From Pelagihabitans sp963760375 (GTDB lineage: Bacteria > Bacteroidota > Bacteroidia > Flavobacteriales > Flavobacteriaceae): 64,000 nucleotides of DNA. A model generated the notes under the pieces. The model saw only the letters and a program-made list of their open reading frames with translations, did not search any database and was not told where the DNA came from. Positions 23,321 through 31,629 of this stretch are shown here, one piece after another. A program made the translations under genes and the position numbers. The stretch spans positions 62,001 through 126,000 of the forward strand of contig CAVXCS010000007.1 of NCBI GenBank assembly GCA_963760375.1, written 5' to 3'. Positions within the stretch are counted from its first letter, which is position 1. Each line of letters opens with the position of its first letter.

Positions 23321-24638
23321 TGGGTAAGGTGATTTTTATCTGTTTTAGGCGCTTTTTGTCCAAACTCTCAACCACGAACTGGTAATCGTTGAATTGGATC
23401 TTATCTCCTCTTTTGGGAAAACTCCCAGCGATTTCCAGTACGAAACCCGCTATGGTTTCCGATTCGCCCTTCTGGGCCTCGAAGAGGTCCTCTTCCTCTA
23501 TTTTAACGACCCTATAGAAGTCTTTGAGCGCGGTTTTCCCATCGAAGACAAAATTGCGTTCGTCCAATTTTGAGAAAACCAGATCCTCATCATCGAACTC
23601 ATCGCTAATATCGCCGACAATTTCTTCTATGATGTCTTCCAAGGTCACGATTCCCGAAGTTCCCCCATATTCATCAACGACAACGGCCAAGTGCATCTTC
23701 TTTTCCTGAAATTCAAGCAGCAGGTCATCCAATTTTTTGTTTTCCGGGACAAAATACGGTTCGCGAATAAGGCTCATCCAGTTGAAGGTCTTCCTATCGA
23801 TATAGGGCAAGAGGTCCTTTACATAGAGTACGCCCAGCACGTTGTCCATATTTTTTGAGAATACCGGAATACGGGAATAGCCATGCGATTTGATTTCAGC
23901 GATGACTTCCAGAAACTTCATTTCCTCATTCAGGGCAAAAATATCGATACGGGGCCTCATTACCTGTTTGGTATCGGTATTGCCGAAACTAACGATGCCC
24001 TGTAATATTTTGTGTTCTTCCTTTGAAGTATCGCCTTCGGAAGTCAGTTCCAAGGCCTGTGACAGATGATCTACGCTCAGATTCGATTTTTCTTTCCCCA
24101 ATTTATCATGGAGGAAGATCGTTCCCGAACGCATGGGCAAACTGAGGGGCGAAAAAAGCAGGTCGAGCACTTTTAGTGGATAGACCATAAAATGGGCGAA
24201 AGCCCTTTTATTTCTATTGGCGTATACCTTGGGCAGGATTTCGCCGAACATCAGAATCAAGAAGGTCGCAAGCACCACCTCCAACAAAAACCTGACCGAG
24301 AGTATCCCGAACAGAACATAATTGATGTTGACAAAAACAACGTCGCCAATGGTGCTGAATAAAAGTACCACGCCAATATTGATGGTATTGTTCGCTATCA
24401 AGATAGTGGCCAATAATTTTTTGGGACGTTCCAAAAGCTTGGCAATCATCGTTCCTTTCGACGTCTTGTTTTCCACTAATTCATTGACATCGGTAGAAGA
24501 TAGACCAAAGAAGGCCACCTCTGCGCCGGAAATCAGGGCGGAACATATCAACAACAACACCAAAAGGGCAAATTTAACCGCTAGGGCACTATCAAAAACA
24601 ATAAAATTCAATAGTATACGTAAGGGGTCTGGGTCCAA
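23310..24638 (-). CDS. gldE: gliding motility-associated protein GldE (CNNM/CBS/CorC)
   Basis: A 442-residue membrane protein: a DUF21/CNNM transmembrane domain with SALISGAEVAFFGLS (about residues 30-190), two CBS domains (from VMRPRIDIFALN to VVVDEYGGTSGIVTLEDIIEEI, quoted separately) and a C-terminal CorC/HlyC domain. GldE supports GldD in gliding motility and resembles magnesium/cobalt-efflux-type proteins. The start is TTG at 24638, encoding MDPDPLRILL; no ATG fits, and this N-terminus looks like other GldE proteins. It lies 22 bp after ssb, and its 3' end overlaps gldD. Confidence 0.95.
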   Translation of the reverse strand: MDPDPLRILLNFIVFDSALAVKFALLVLLLICSALISGAEVAFFGLSSTDVNELVENKTSKGTMIAKLLERPKKLLATILIANNTINIGVVLLFSTIGDVVFVNINYVLFGILSVRFLLEVVLATFLILMFGEILPKVYANRNKRAFAHFMVYPLKVLDLLFSPLSLPMRSGTIFLHDKLGKEKSNLSVDHLSQALELTSEGDTSKEEHKILQGIVSFGNTDTKQVMRPRIDIFALNEEMKFLEVIAEIKSHGYSRIPVFSKNMDNVLGVLYVKDLLPYIDRKTFNWMSLIREPYFVPENKKLDDLLLEFQEKKMHLAVVVDEYGGTSGIVTLEDIIEEIVGDISDEFDDEDLVFSKLDERNFVFDGKTALKDFYRVVKIEEEDLFEAQKGESETIAGFVLEIAGSFPKRGDKIQFNDYQFVVESLDKKRLKQIKITLPNAN

Positions 24639-24660
24639 CAGTTGCTATTTAGTTATATAT

Positions 24661-25113
24661 CTAAAAAGGCAGGTCATCTTCCTGATCAGCCTCTTGCACG
24701 GGTGCCAAATTTTGGCTGGTGTCCTTTGCCGTCACCACGGCTTCCGGGCTGTTTTGACTGTTTCCTAAACTTTCCTTCTTTGTGGTCAAAAAGGTGAAAT
24801 CTTGCACCTGCACCTCGGTGGAGTATCGCGTTGCACCGTCTTCACCCTGCCATTGACGGGTCTTTAGACGGCCTTCAACATATACTTTATCCCCTTTGCT
24901 CAAATATTTTTCGCAGATTTCAGCTGCCTTGTTCCTCACGACGATATTGTGCCAATCGGTATTGGTAACACGTTCCCCGGTCTGCTTGTTGGTATAGGTT
25001 TCGTTGGTGGCCAAAGGAAAACGGCCAATGCAGCCACCTCCTTCGAAATAATGCATTTTAACCTCATCGCCCAGATGCCCTATCAACATCACTTTGTTTA
25101 ATGTCCCGCTCAT
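24661..25113 (-). CDS. ssb: single-stranded DNA-binding protein
   Basis: A 150-residue SSB with an N-terminal OB fold (VMLIGHLGDEVKMHYF, WHNIVVRNKAAEICEKYL), a disordered linker and the acidic C-terminal tip DDLPF, which recruits replication and repair partners. Genes for mutY upstream and gldE downstream are on the same strand. A TACTTTTG promoter-like box at 25131-25138 sits between mutY and ssb, so ssb-gldE-gldD may have its own start site. Confidence 0.97.
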   Translation of the reverse strand: MSGTLNKVMLIGHLGDEVKMHYFEGGGCIGRFPLATNETYTNKQTGERVTNTDWHNIVVRNKAAEICEKYLSKGDKVYVEGRLKTRQWQGEDGATRYSTEVQVQDFTFLTTKKESLGNSQNSPEAVVTAKDTSQNLAPVQEADQEDDLPF

Positions 25114-25138
25114 AATTATTTGCTAATATGCAAAAGTA

Positions 25139-26188
25139 CTAAATTTTAAATGTTTTAATAAAATCTGCCAACAAAACTGGCATGGGATAAACCTCCAACT
25201 CACTTACAAGCACCGTATGGCCCTTCAGCTCGGCACATCGCGCAATCCAAAATTTGGTGTGTAAATGTTGGTGCGTTAATTTATGCACCAACGGCTTCTC
25301 GTTGTGGAGGTACACCTCGGTGGCATCGATAAACCGCAATTGTTCCGGAATCCTGTTCTTTAAGCAGTTGAGGTCGATTTCCATATCCGATTCGATGAGC
25401 GGAAATTGCCACAAGTGCTTCCATATACCCTTCTCCCTCCGTTTTTCGATAACCGTTGAAGGATATCCTTCGGCATCTATGGCCAAGGGCACCACATAGT
25501 TGAAATATCTATTTTTGGGCTTTGATTTTTTCAGCTTCAACGGCAAGCTTTCAACGAGTCCTTTTTGCAATGCCACGCAACCATCGTTCAAAGGACATTT
25601 AGGGCAATTTGGACTTTTTGGGACGCATTGTATGGCGCCAAATTCCATGATGGCTTGATTATAGTCCCTTATATTTTCCTCATCCATCAACTCCTGGGCC
25701 AATTGTTTAAAATAGGTACTGCCCTGGGCATCATTAATGGGAAGGGTAATGCCAAAGTACCTTGATAGCACCCTATAAACATTTCCATCAACGACGGCAT
25801 GCGGTGCATCGAAACAAATTGAGGCGATCGCACTGGCGGTATAATCGCCGACTCCCTTTAATTTGATCAATTCATTATAGCTGTTTGGAAAGGCACCCTG
25901 ATACTGTTGCGTTATCAATTTGGCGGTGGCATGCAGGTTTCTTGCCCTGGAATAATACCCAAGTCCCTGCCATAGTTTCATGACCTCTTCTTCAGGGGCT
26001 TTGGCCAGGTCTTCCACGGACGGAAAATGCGCGATGAACTTCAAATAATAGGGGGTGCCCTGTGCCACTCTGGTTTGCTGAAGTATAATTTCAGACAGCC
26101 ATATTTTATAAGGATCTTTGGTGGCACGCCATGGAAGTGGTCTTTTGTTTGTGGCATACCAGCGCAAAACTTTTTGGGAAAACAACAT
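25139..26188 (-). CDS. mutY: A/G-specific adenine glycosylase MutY
   Basis: A 349-residue base-excision repair enzyme that removes adenine mispaired with 8-oxoguanine. Catalytic Glu33 lies in LSEIILQQT, and the HhH-GPD motif LKGVGDYTASAIAS is followed by Asp134 (AVVDGNVYRV). The [4Fe-4S] ligands are Cys188, Cys195, Cys198 and Cys204 (C-x6-C-x2-C-x5-C). The C-terminal NUDIX-like domain that reads 8-oxoG is present from about residue 225 (TVIEKRREKGIWKHLWQFPL). It is divergent from the HU gene. Confidence 0.96.
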   Translation of the reverse strand: MLFSQKVLRWYATNKRPLPWRATKDPYKIWLSEIILQQTRVAQGTPYYLKFIAHFPSVEDLAKAPEEEVMKLWQGLGYYSRARNLHATAKLITQQYQGAFPNSYNELIKLKGVGDYTASAIASICFDAPHAVVDGNVYRVLSRYFGITLPINDAQGSTYFKQLAQELMDEENIRDYNQAIMEFGAIQCVPKSPNCPKCPLNDGCVALQKGLVESLPLKLKKSKPKNRYFNYVVPLAIDAEGYPSTVIEKRREKGIWKHLWQFPLIESDMEIDLNCLKNRIPEQLRFIDATEVYLHNEKPLVHKLTHQHLHTKFWIARCAELKGHTVLVSELEVYPMPVLLADFIKTFKI

Positions 26189-26268
26189 GAATTTATTCGT
26201 AATGCGCTAAAGTAGTGGTTTATAGACTTAAAAATAATGGTTTAAAGCAAAAGATTCAATTTAATTTA

Positions 26269-26276
26269 TATATTTG
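26269..26276 (+). promoter_or_regulatory. -7 promoter box of the HU gene
   Basis: TATATTTG matches TAnnTTTG exactly and lies 40 nt before the HU start codon. No -33 TTG is seen at 17-23 nt. Confidence 0.5.
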
Positions 26277-26316
26277 CAACCCTTAAAACAAACTATATTA
26301 TTTCATTTAATAAAAG

Positions 26317-26607
26317 ATGACGAAAGCGGAAATTGTAGCAAAAATCGCGGATAAACTAGGAATGGAAAAAGGAGATGTCCAGGCCACTGTGGAATCCTTT
26401 ATGGAAGAGGTAAAAACTTCTTTGGAAAGCGGTGACAACGTGTATTTACGTGGTTTTGGTAGTTTTATTATCAAGAGAAGGGCCGAAAAGACAGGCAGGA
26501 ACATTTCTAAAAACACCACTATCAAAATAGCGGCACATAATATACCCTCGTTCAAACCCGCAAAGGTTTTTATTGAAGGTGTCAAGAGCAATGTTCAAAT
26601 AAAATAA
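26317..26607 (+). CDS. HU-family DNA-binding protein
   Basis: A 96-residue histone-like protein beginning MTKAEIVAKIADKLG, with the beta-arm region VYLRGFGSFIIKRRAEKTGRN and the proline-containing tip replaced by ISKNTTIKI, then FKPAKVFIEGV. HU dimers bend and compact DNA. A 29-residue basic protein gene follows after 24 bp, and a terminator closes the pair. Confidence 0.95.
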   Translation: MTKAEIVAKIADKLGMEKGDVQATVESFMEEVKTSLESGDNVYLRGFGSFIIKRRAEKTGRNISKNTTIKIAAHNIPSFKPAKVFIEGVKSNVQIK

Positions 26608-26631
26608 TCAATAATTTAAAAGCAGATCTTC

Positions 26632-26721
26632 ATGCCGAGTGGTAAAAAACGAAAAAGACATAAGGTAGCTACCCATAAGCGTAAAAAGCGACGGAGAGCT
26701 AACCGACACAAGAAAAAGTAG
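26632..26721 (+). CDS. 29-residue basic AURKAIP1/COX24 (mS38/bS22-like) protein
   Basis: The small frame encodes MPSGKKRKRHKVATHKRKK and continues to RRRANRHKKK, 29 residues of which well over half are Lys, Arg or His. It matches the AURKAIP1/COX24 domain, whose mitochondrial form is ribosomal protein mS38 and whose actinobacterial form is bS22. A ribosomal small-subunit protein bound near the decoding centre is the likely role. It begins 24 bp after the HU stop codon, and its stop codon lies inside the left arm of the terminator hairpin. It is short enough to be missed by routine gene calling. Confidence 0.85.
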   Translation: MPSGKKRKRHKVATHKRKKRRRANRHKKK

Positions 26722-26739
26722 TTGTTCCGACTACTTTTT
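26713..26739 (+). terminator. terminator overlapping the stop codon of the mS38-like gene
   Basis: Stem AAAAAGTAGT/ACTACTTTTT with a 7-nt loop; the TAG stop codon of the small basic protein is inside the left arm. Confidence 0.82.
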
Positions 26740-26873
26740 CATTTTAATCCGTTCTTTGACATAGAGATTCAAAAGAGAAGAATTTCGGCAGGTCTGCACG
26801 GCCTGTTTATAACATTGTTTAATCTATTTATCCACTCCGATAATTGTGGAGGGATAACTATAAATACAATCAG

Positions 26874-28421
26874 GTGAATAGAGAATTAATCGTAAGATCT
26901 AGTTCTGATGCCGTTGATTTTGCTTTGCTCAAAGATGGAAAGCTCACTGAATTGCATAGAGATGAGGATAACAACAATTTTTCCGTTGGCGATATTTTTT
27001 TGGCCAAGATACGGAAGCCTGTGACCGGTTTAAATGCCGCGTTTGTGAACGTTGGTTATGAAAAAGATGCCTTTCTGCATTACCATGACCTTGGGCCACA
27101 ATTGGCCTCAATGCTAAAATTCATTAAAAATGTGAGTACTGGAAAGCTTAGGGATTACTCCCTCAAAAACTTTCCTTTTGAAAAAGACATTGACAAAAAC
27201 GGTGTGATTACCGATGCCATCAAGGCCAATCAGTCTTTACTGGTGCAAATCGTAAAGGAACCCATTTCCACCAAAGGACCCAGAATTAGCTCAGAACTTT
27301 CGTTCGCAGGGCGTTATCTGGTCATGGTGCCTTTTTCAGACCGGGTGTCGGTCTCACAGAAGATAGGCAGCAAGGAGGAAAAAGAGCGTTTGAAAAGATT
27401 GGTCATGAGCATTAAGCCAAAAGGTTTTGGCGTGATCATCCGTACTGTTGCCGAAGGCAAAAAAGTCGCGGAACTAGACAAAGATTTGGAAAACTTGCTG
27501 AACAAATGGACGGCAATGTGTAAAAGATTGTACAGAGCGCCAACACCATCAAAGGTATTGGTCGAAGTCAATAGGGCCTCCAGCATACTCAGGGATGTGT
27601 TCAACGACACCTTCACGGGCATATATGTCGACGATGAAACGCTTTGCGGACAAATACAAGATTATGTATTGGAAATCGCACCGGGCAAAGAGTCGATCGT
27701 GAAGCATTATAATTCCCAAGTACCGATTTTCGAGAAATACGGGATCGAGCGACAGATCAAGACATCTTTCGGGCGCACCGCCTCCATGAGCAAGGGAGCC
27801 TATTTGATCATTGAACACACCGAAGCACTACATGTGATCGATGTGAACAGTGGTAATCGTTCGAACAAGGCAAACAATCAGGAAGACACCGCTTTGGAAG
27901 TGAACCTTTTGGCCGCTTCAGAAATTGCCAGGCAGCTACGCCTGCGCGATATGGGCGGCATCATTGTCATCGACTTTATCGACATGGTGAAACAGCACCA
28001 TAGAAAAAAGCTGTTCGAACATCTCAAAGATGAGATGAAAGATGATCGGGCCAAGCACAAGATCTTGCCCCCAAGTAAATTTGGACTCATTCAGATCACT
28101 AGACAAAGGGTGAGGCCAGAAATGAATATAAAGACCACCGAGGAAGATCCCAATAAGCCAGGTGGAGAAGTAGAGGCCCCGATAGGGATTGTCGACAGGG
28201 TCAATTCGGATTTGGAGAAGTTATTGAAGGGCCCGGCAAAGGATAACAGTGTGACACTAAACATACATCCTTTTATTGCCGCCTATCTAACAAAAGGTTT
28301 TCCATCAATCCGTACCAAGTGGTTCTTGGAATATAAAAAATGGATAAAGATTCAACCAAGGGATGCCTATACCTATCTTGAATATCGCTTCAAGAATACG
28401 GAAGGCAAAACTATTTATTAA
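26874..28421 (+). CDS. rng: ribonuclease E/G family protein
   Basis: A 515-residue endoribonuclease of the RNase G type. It has an S1-like N-terminal domain (FLAKIRKPVTGLNAAFVNVG), a catalytic centre with HVIDVNSGNRSN and GGIIVIDFIDM supplying the metal-binding aspartates, and QITRQRVRP. The long C-terminal scaffold of E. coli RNase E is absent. I start it at GTG 26874, which gives VNRELIVRSSSDAVDFALL, the usual N-terminus; an in-frame TTG at 26844 would add ten unlikely residues. The 130-nt leader holds two hairpins (26789-26805 and 26831-26850). RNase E/G leaders can be autoregulatory, but that is inference here. Confidence 0.95.
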   Translation: MNRELIVRSSSDAVDFALLKDGKLTELHRDEDNNNFSVGDIFLAKIRKPVTGLNAAFVNVGYEKDAFLHYHDLGPQLASMLKFIKNVSTGKLRDYSLKNFPFEKDIDKNGVITDAIKANQSLLVQIVKEPISTKGPRISSELSFAGRYLVMVPFSDRVSVSQKIGSKEEKERLKRLVMSIKPKGFGVIIRTVAEGKKVAELDKDLENLLNKWTAMCKRLYRAPTPSKVLVEVNRASSILRDVFNDTFTGIYVDDETLCGQIQDYVLEIAPGKESIVKHYNSQVPIFEKYGIERQIKTSFGRTASMSKGAYLIIEHTEALHVIDVNSGNRSNKANNQEDTALEVNLLAASEIARQLRLRDMGGIIVIDFIDMVKQHHRKKLFEHLKDEMKDDRAKHKILPPSKFGLIQITRQRVRPEMNIKTTEEDPNKPGGEVEAPIGIVDRVNSDLEKLLKGPAKDNSVTLNIHPFIAAYLTKGFPSIRTKWFLEYKKWIKIQPRDAYTYLEYRFKNTEGKTIY

Positions 28422-28426
28422 AACTT

Positions 28427-28459
28427 AAGCGACCTTTGGAAACAAGGGTCGCTTTTTTT
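28427..28459 (+). terminator. rng terminator
   Basis: Stem AAGCGACCTTT/AAGGGTCGCTT (one G-T pair) with a 6-nt loop and a run of T residues, beginning 6 nt after the stop codon. Confidence 0.88.
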
Positions 28460-28467
28460 ATTTCCAC

Positions 28468-28475
28468 TACTTTTG
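28468..28475 (+). promoter_or_regulatory. -7 promoter box of recX, 4 nt before ATG
   Basis: TACTTTTG matches TAnnTTTG and is followed by only CGTC before the recX ATG at 28480. Transcription would start at or next to the start codon, implying a leaderless mRNA. The same spacing occurs at bioF and glyS. Confidence 0.5.
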
Positions 28476-28479
28476 CGTC

Positions 28480-28953
28480 ATGCCATCTTCAAAAAGTTAT
28501 TCCCTACAGGAAGCCACCAAAAAATTGGAAGGCTATTGTGCCTATCAGGACCGATGCCATAAAGAAGTCGTGGGAAAATTGCGGGAAATGCACATGATAC
28601 CTGAAGCCATTGATATCATCGTCACCCAATTGATCCAAACCGACTATCTGAATGAAGAAAGGTTCGCTAGAAGTTTTGCCAGAGGGAAATTCAACATCAA
28701 AAAATGGGGCAGGAACCGAATTATCAACGCATTGAAACAAAGGGATATTTCCAAATACAACATAGGGATAGCCCTCAAGGAAATTGACGATAGTGACTAT
28801 AAAAGGACTTTTGATGAGCTCTCTAAAAAATGCCTCAAAAACCTCAAAATGGGAAACCCACAGGCAAGGCGAAAAAAAATGGCCGACTATCTTTTATATC
28901 GCGGATGGGAAAGTGAATTGGTCTATGACAAGATCAAAGAACTCCTCGGATGA
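28480..28953 (+). CDS. recX: RecX family regulatory protein
   Basis: A 157-residue, highly helical protein with the three-helix repeats of RecX (YCAYQDRCHKEVVGKLRE, TDYLNEERFARSFARGKFN, WGRNRIINALKQRDIS). RecX inhibits or modulates RecA filaments and recombinase activity. The gene follows the rng terminator directly, with its own promoter-like box 4 nt before ATG. recA is not in the window. Confidence 0.93.
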   Translation: MPSSKSYSLQEATKKLEGYCAYQDRCHKEVVGKLREMHMIPEAIDIIVTQLIQTDYLNEERFARSFARGKFNIKKWGRNRIINALKQRDISKYNIGIALKEIDDSDYKRTFDELSKKCLKNLKMGNPQARRKKMADYLLYRGWESELVYDKIKELLG

Positions 28954-28988
28954 ACATTGCTTGGAAAGGAATTCCGATCAGCTCCCAT

Positions 28989-29486
28989 TTATCGAAAATT
29001 GAAACTGGCACCAATACTAACCACCAACTGGTTGTGCAGTTCTTCAGCGGGACTTCTGTCTTCGGATTTGTATCTGGCTATGGGAAAACCCACTTCGCCA
29101 AAAAGTCCAAAACCATCCGATAGGAAATACCGAACCCCCGTATGGAACCCAAAATTCTTTAGACTAAGGTCCAAACCCGGATAAATATCAAATTCATCCC
29201 CCAAACCAATGACTTCGCCCAAATGCGCATTGGCCCTGGCCTTTACATCGAAACGATCGGTAAACCCGGCATTCAAATTTTCGTCGACACTCAAAAGATA
29301 TGTAGAGGAAATGCCCAGGGAAATATTTTCCGCCAACCCGTAATCGTAGGTCGCATTGATTCCTGTTCCATTGTCCTGCAGGTTGATGCCAACCTGAAAT
29401 TTTTGATCGCCTTCCCCTGAATAAGCTTGGGAAAAAAGGCTAGTGATGCCCATTAGGCATAAGAGGTAGGCACAATAGTTTTTCAT
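28989..29486 (-). CDS. small outer-membrane beta-barrel protein
   Basis: A 165-residue exported protein with a signal peptide (MKNYCAYLLCLMGITSLFSQ) and an alternating beta-strand pattern ending in ASFNFR, typical of small outer-membrane barrels. I recognise it as a Bacteroidota family near DUF6646, not firmly. The frame is open to 29591, but only ATG 29486 gives a signal peptide. It lies 47 bp downstream of the JmjC/cupin-like gene on the same strand. Confidence 0.75.
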   Translation of the reverse strand: MKNYCAYLLCLMGITSLFSQAYSGEGDQKFQVGINLQDNGTGINATYDYGLAENISLGISSTYLLSVDENLNAGFTDRFDVKARANAHLGEVIGLGDEFDIYPGLDLSLKNFGFHTGVRYFLSDGFGLFGEVGFPIARYKSEDRSPAEELHNQLVVSIGASFNFR

Positions 29487-29533
29487 AGGTCGGTAATTTA
29501 GAATTGAATATTTAAGATAATGATAATTAATAA

Positions 29534-30391
29534 CTATCGCAATACTTTTTGGGCCCCTACCATCGCTTTCTGGTTCTTCCATTCTATCCATTGTTGACCG
29601 CCCAATTTGCGCATCAAGTTGTCGTAGTTACGCATCACAAATATATTATAGAGCCCTTTTACCACATTGGCAGAGTTTCTGGGCCATGCCCTCAGACTCA
29701 TCGAAAATCCCGGCGTAAGGTACTTCATATAATGCCAATATCCTTCCGGCATATACAAAACCTCGCCATGTCCCAAAAGGGTTCGATAGCCATTGGCTTG
29801 CTTCAAAAGCGGCCATTTTTCAAGATCGGGATTGGCAAAATCGATGCTTTCATGGGTGATCAGCGAATGGGGTACCTTATAGAGGTTCTTGGTTTCCGTT
29901 TGTGGAAATAGGATACATTCTTTGGTGCCTTCAAAATGAAAATGAAAAATGTTCGCCAAGTCAATATCGTAGTGCATGAAGGTGTAAGAATCACTGCCCC
30001 CAAAAAAAAGCATCGGTAAATTCTTTTGCAGTCTGAGCCCTAAATCGGGATACTCGTAATCTTCCTGTAACTCGGGTACCTCCTTTAGGATGTTCCACAG
30101 GAATATTCTATAACGTGTGGGCTCTTTTTTGAGCAGGTCGATATAATCGGCCATTTTCATCTTTGCGTGAGGTTCGTTAAAACCATCTTTATGGTGAACG
30201 GGCCGATCGTCGTAGAGCGGTACAATTTTATCCCCCGCAACGAGGCGCATATATTCCAGGTTCCAGTGGCTGTAAGCGGGCCAATCTACAGTAGCCTTTT
30301 CGATCACTACCGGCAATTGTGGCCTGAAATAATGATCGATAAAGTCTTGTTTATTAATGGTTTTAACCCTTGGGATTTCTCGTAAATTCAA
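29534..30391 (-). CDS. JmjC/cupin-like Fe(II)/2-oxoglutarate hydroxylase candidate
   Basis: A 285-residue protein of the cupin_8/JmjC type, related to FIH-like hydroxylases. An HxD motif (His140, Asp142 in FMHYDID) and a distal His220 (MPEGYWHYM) complete a plausible iron-binding triad; Lys157 in FEGTKECILFP is the usual 2-oxoglutarate contact. The GYWHYMKYL end strand is characteristic. Members hydroxylate proteins (including ribosomal proteins) or small molecules; the substrate is unknown. It lies 78 bp after bioB and has its own TAAATTTG box (30417-30424). Confidence 0.85.
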   Translation of the reverse strand: MNLREIPRVKTINKQDFIDHYFRPQLPVVIEKATVDWPAYSHWNLEYMRLVAGDKIVPLYDDRPVHHKDGFNEPHAKMKMADYIDLLKKEPTRYRIFLWNILKEVPELQEDYEYPDLGLRLQKNLPMLFFGGSDSYTFMHYDIDLANIFHFHFEGTKECILFPQTETKNLYKVPHSLITHESIDFANPDLEKWPLLKQANGYRTLLGHGEVLYMPEGYWHYMKYLTPGFSMSLRAWPRNSANVVKGLYNIFVMRNYDNLMRKLGGQQWIEWKNQKAMVGAQKVLR

Positions 30392-30469
30392 TTTTATTCG
30401 GGTTATTTATGAACCTCAAATTTAATTAACCTTTGGGAAAAATTATCTTAAAATTAAGCTAATATAGGC

Positions 30470-31564
30470 CTATTCCGCCGCCTTGCTTTTGCGTTTTGCC
30501 TCCTCATTTCGAGCGATATGGTGACCCGGCCTTGACCATTTTGGTTTTTCTCCCAAGGGTATAAATTGTGAATCGGCTGCTTCCACCGTTTTGGGCTGGT
30601 CTATTTTGGCAAAGGCTTTCTGTGGTCGTAGTCCCAAGGTAGAGAACATCGCCATATCTTCATTCACGTCGGGATTGGGCGTGGTCAACAATTTATCGCC
30701 CGCAAAGATCGAATTGGCACCGGCAAAGAAGCACATGGCCTGGCCTTCCCTACTCATGTCGGTACGACCTGCCGACAACCTGACCTGTGTTTGAGGCATC
30801 ACGATACGGGTCGTAGCTACCATCCGGATCATTTCCCAAATGGCTATGGGCTGCATTTCCTCCATAGGGGTACCCGCAACGGCCACCAAGGCATTGATGG
30901 GCACGGATTCGGGTTGGGGGTTGAGCGCGGCAAGGGCCACAAGCATTCCCGCCCTGTCTTCAATTGACTCGCCCATCCCTATGATTCCCCCGCTGCACAC
31001 GGTAACATTGCTTTTGCGCACATTATCGATCGTCTTTAAACGGTCGTCGAAGGCGCGGGTTGAAATGATATCCTTGTAATATTCCGCCGATGTATCCAAA
31101 TTATGGTTATAGGCATAAAGACCAGCTTCAGCCAGTCGTTTCGCCTGGTTTTCAGTGAGCATGCCCAACGTACAGCACACTTCCATATCCAATTTATTGA
31201 TCGTACGGACCATTTCCAGGACCTGCTCGAATTCAGGGCCATCCTTTACATTGCGCCATGCCGCACCCATGCAGACCCTGGAACTGCCCGAAGCCTTGGC
31301 GCGAAGCGCTTGGGACTTTACCTGACCCACTGACATTAAATCATTGCCCTCTATATTCGTATGGTAACGCGCCGCCTGTGGGCAATAACCACAGTCTTCG
31401 GGGCATCCCCCCGTTTTGATGGAAAGCAGGGTCGACACCTGTACCGTGTTCGGATCGTGATGTAATCGATGCACGGTGGCCGCCTGATATAACAGCTCCA
31501 TGAGCGGTTTTTGGTAAATGGACAAGATTTCAGTTTTGGACCAGTTGTGTCTTATTTCACTCAT
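30470..31564 (-). CDS. bioB: biotin synthase
   Basis: A 364-residue radical-SAM enzyme that inserts sulfur into dethiobiotin. The SAM-cluster cysteines are 54, 58 and 61 (CPEDCGYC), followed by the CCTLGMLT and YNHNLDTS regions that hold the auxiliary [2Fe-2S] ligands and substrate contacts, and SAGRTDMS near the C-terminus. It lies 65 bp after the ketoacyl synthase gene, with a promoter-like TATTTTTG between them, so it may be read both with the operon and alone. Confidence 0.97.
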   Translation of the reverse strand: MSEIRHNWSKTEILSIYQKPLMELLYQAATVHRLHHDPNTVQVSTLLSIKTGGCPEDCGYCPQAARYHTNIEGNDLMSVGQVKSQALRAKASGSSRVCMGAAWRNVKDGPEFEQVLEMVRTINKLDMEVCCTLGMLTENQAKRLAEAGLYAYNHNLDTSAEYYKDIISTRAFDDRLKTIDNVRKSNVTVCSGGIIGMGESIEDRAGMLVALAALNPQPESVPINALVAVAGTPMEEMQPIAIWEMIRMVATTRIVMPQTQVRLSAGRTDMSREGQAMCFFAGANSIFAGDKLLTTPNPDVNEDMAMFSTLGLRPQKAFAKIDQPKTVEAADSQFIPLGEKPKWSRPGHHIARNEEAKRKSKAAE

Positions 31565-31585
31565 GAAAGTTGCTTAATTGAAAAT

Positions 31586-31617
31586 CAAAAATAAACTTTA
31601 ATGTCTGGAATTGCCAA
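31586..31617 (-). promoter_or_regulatory. candidate internal promoter of bioB
   Basis: Minus strand: TTG (31615-31617), 21 nt, TATTTTTG (31586-31593), then 21 nt to the bioB ATG. Both elements fit the Bacteroidota consensus. I see no BirA-type operator. Confidence 0.5.
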
Positions 31618-31629
31618 ATAACCTTTCCT

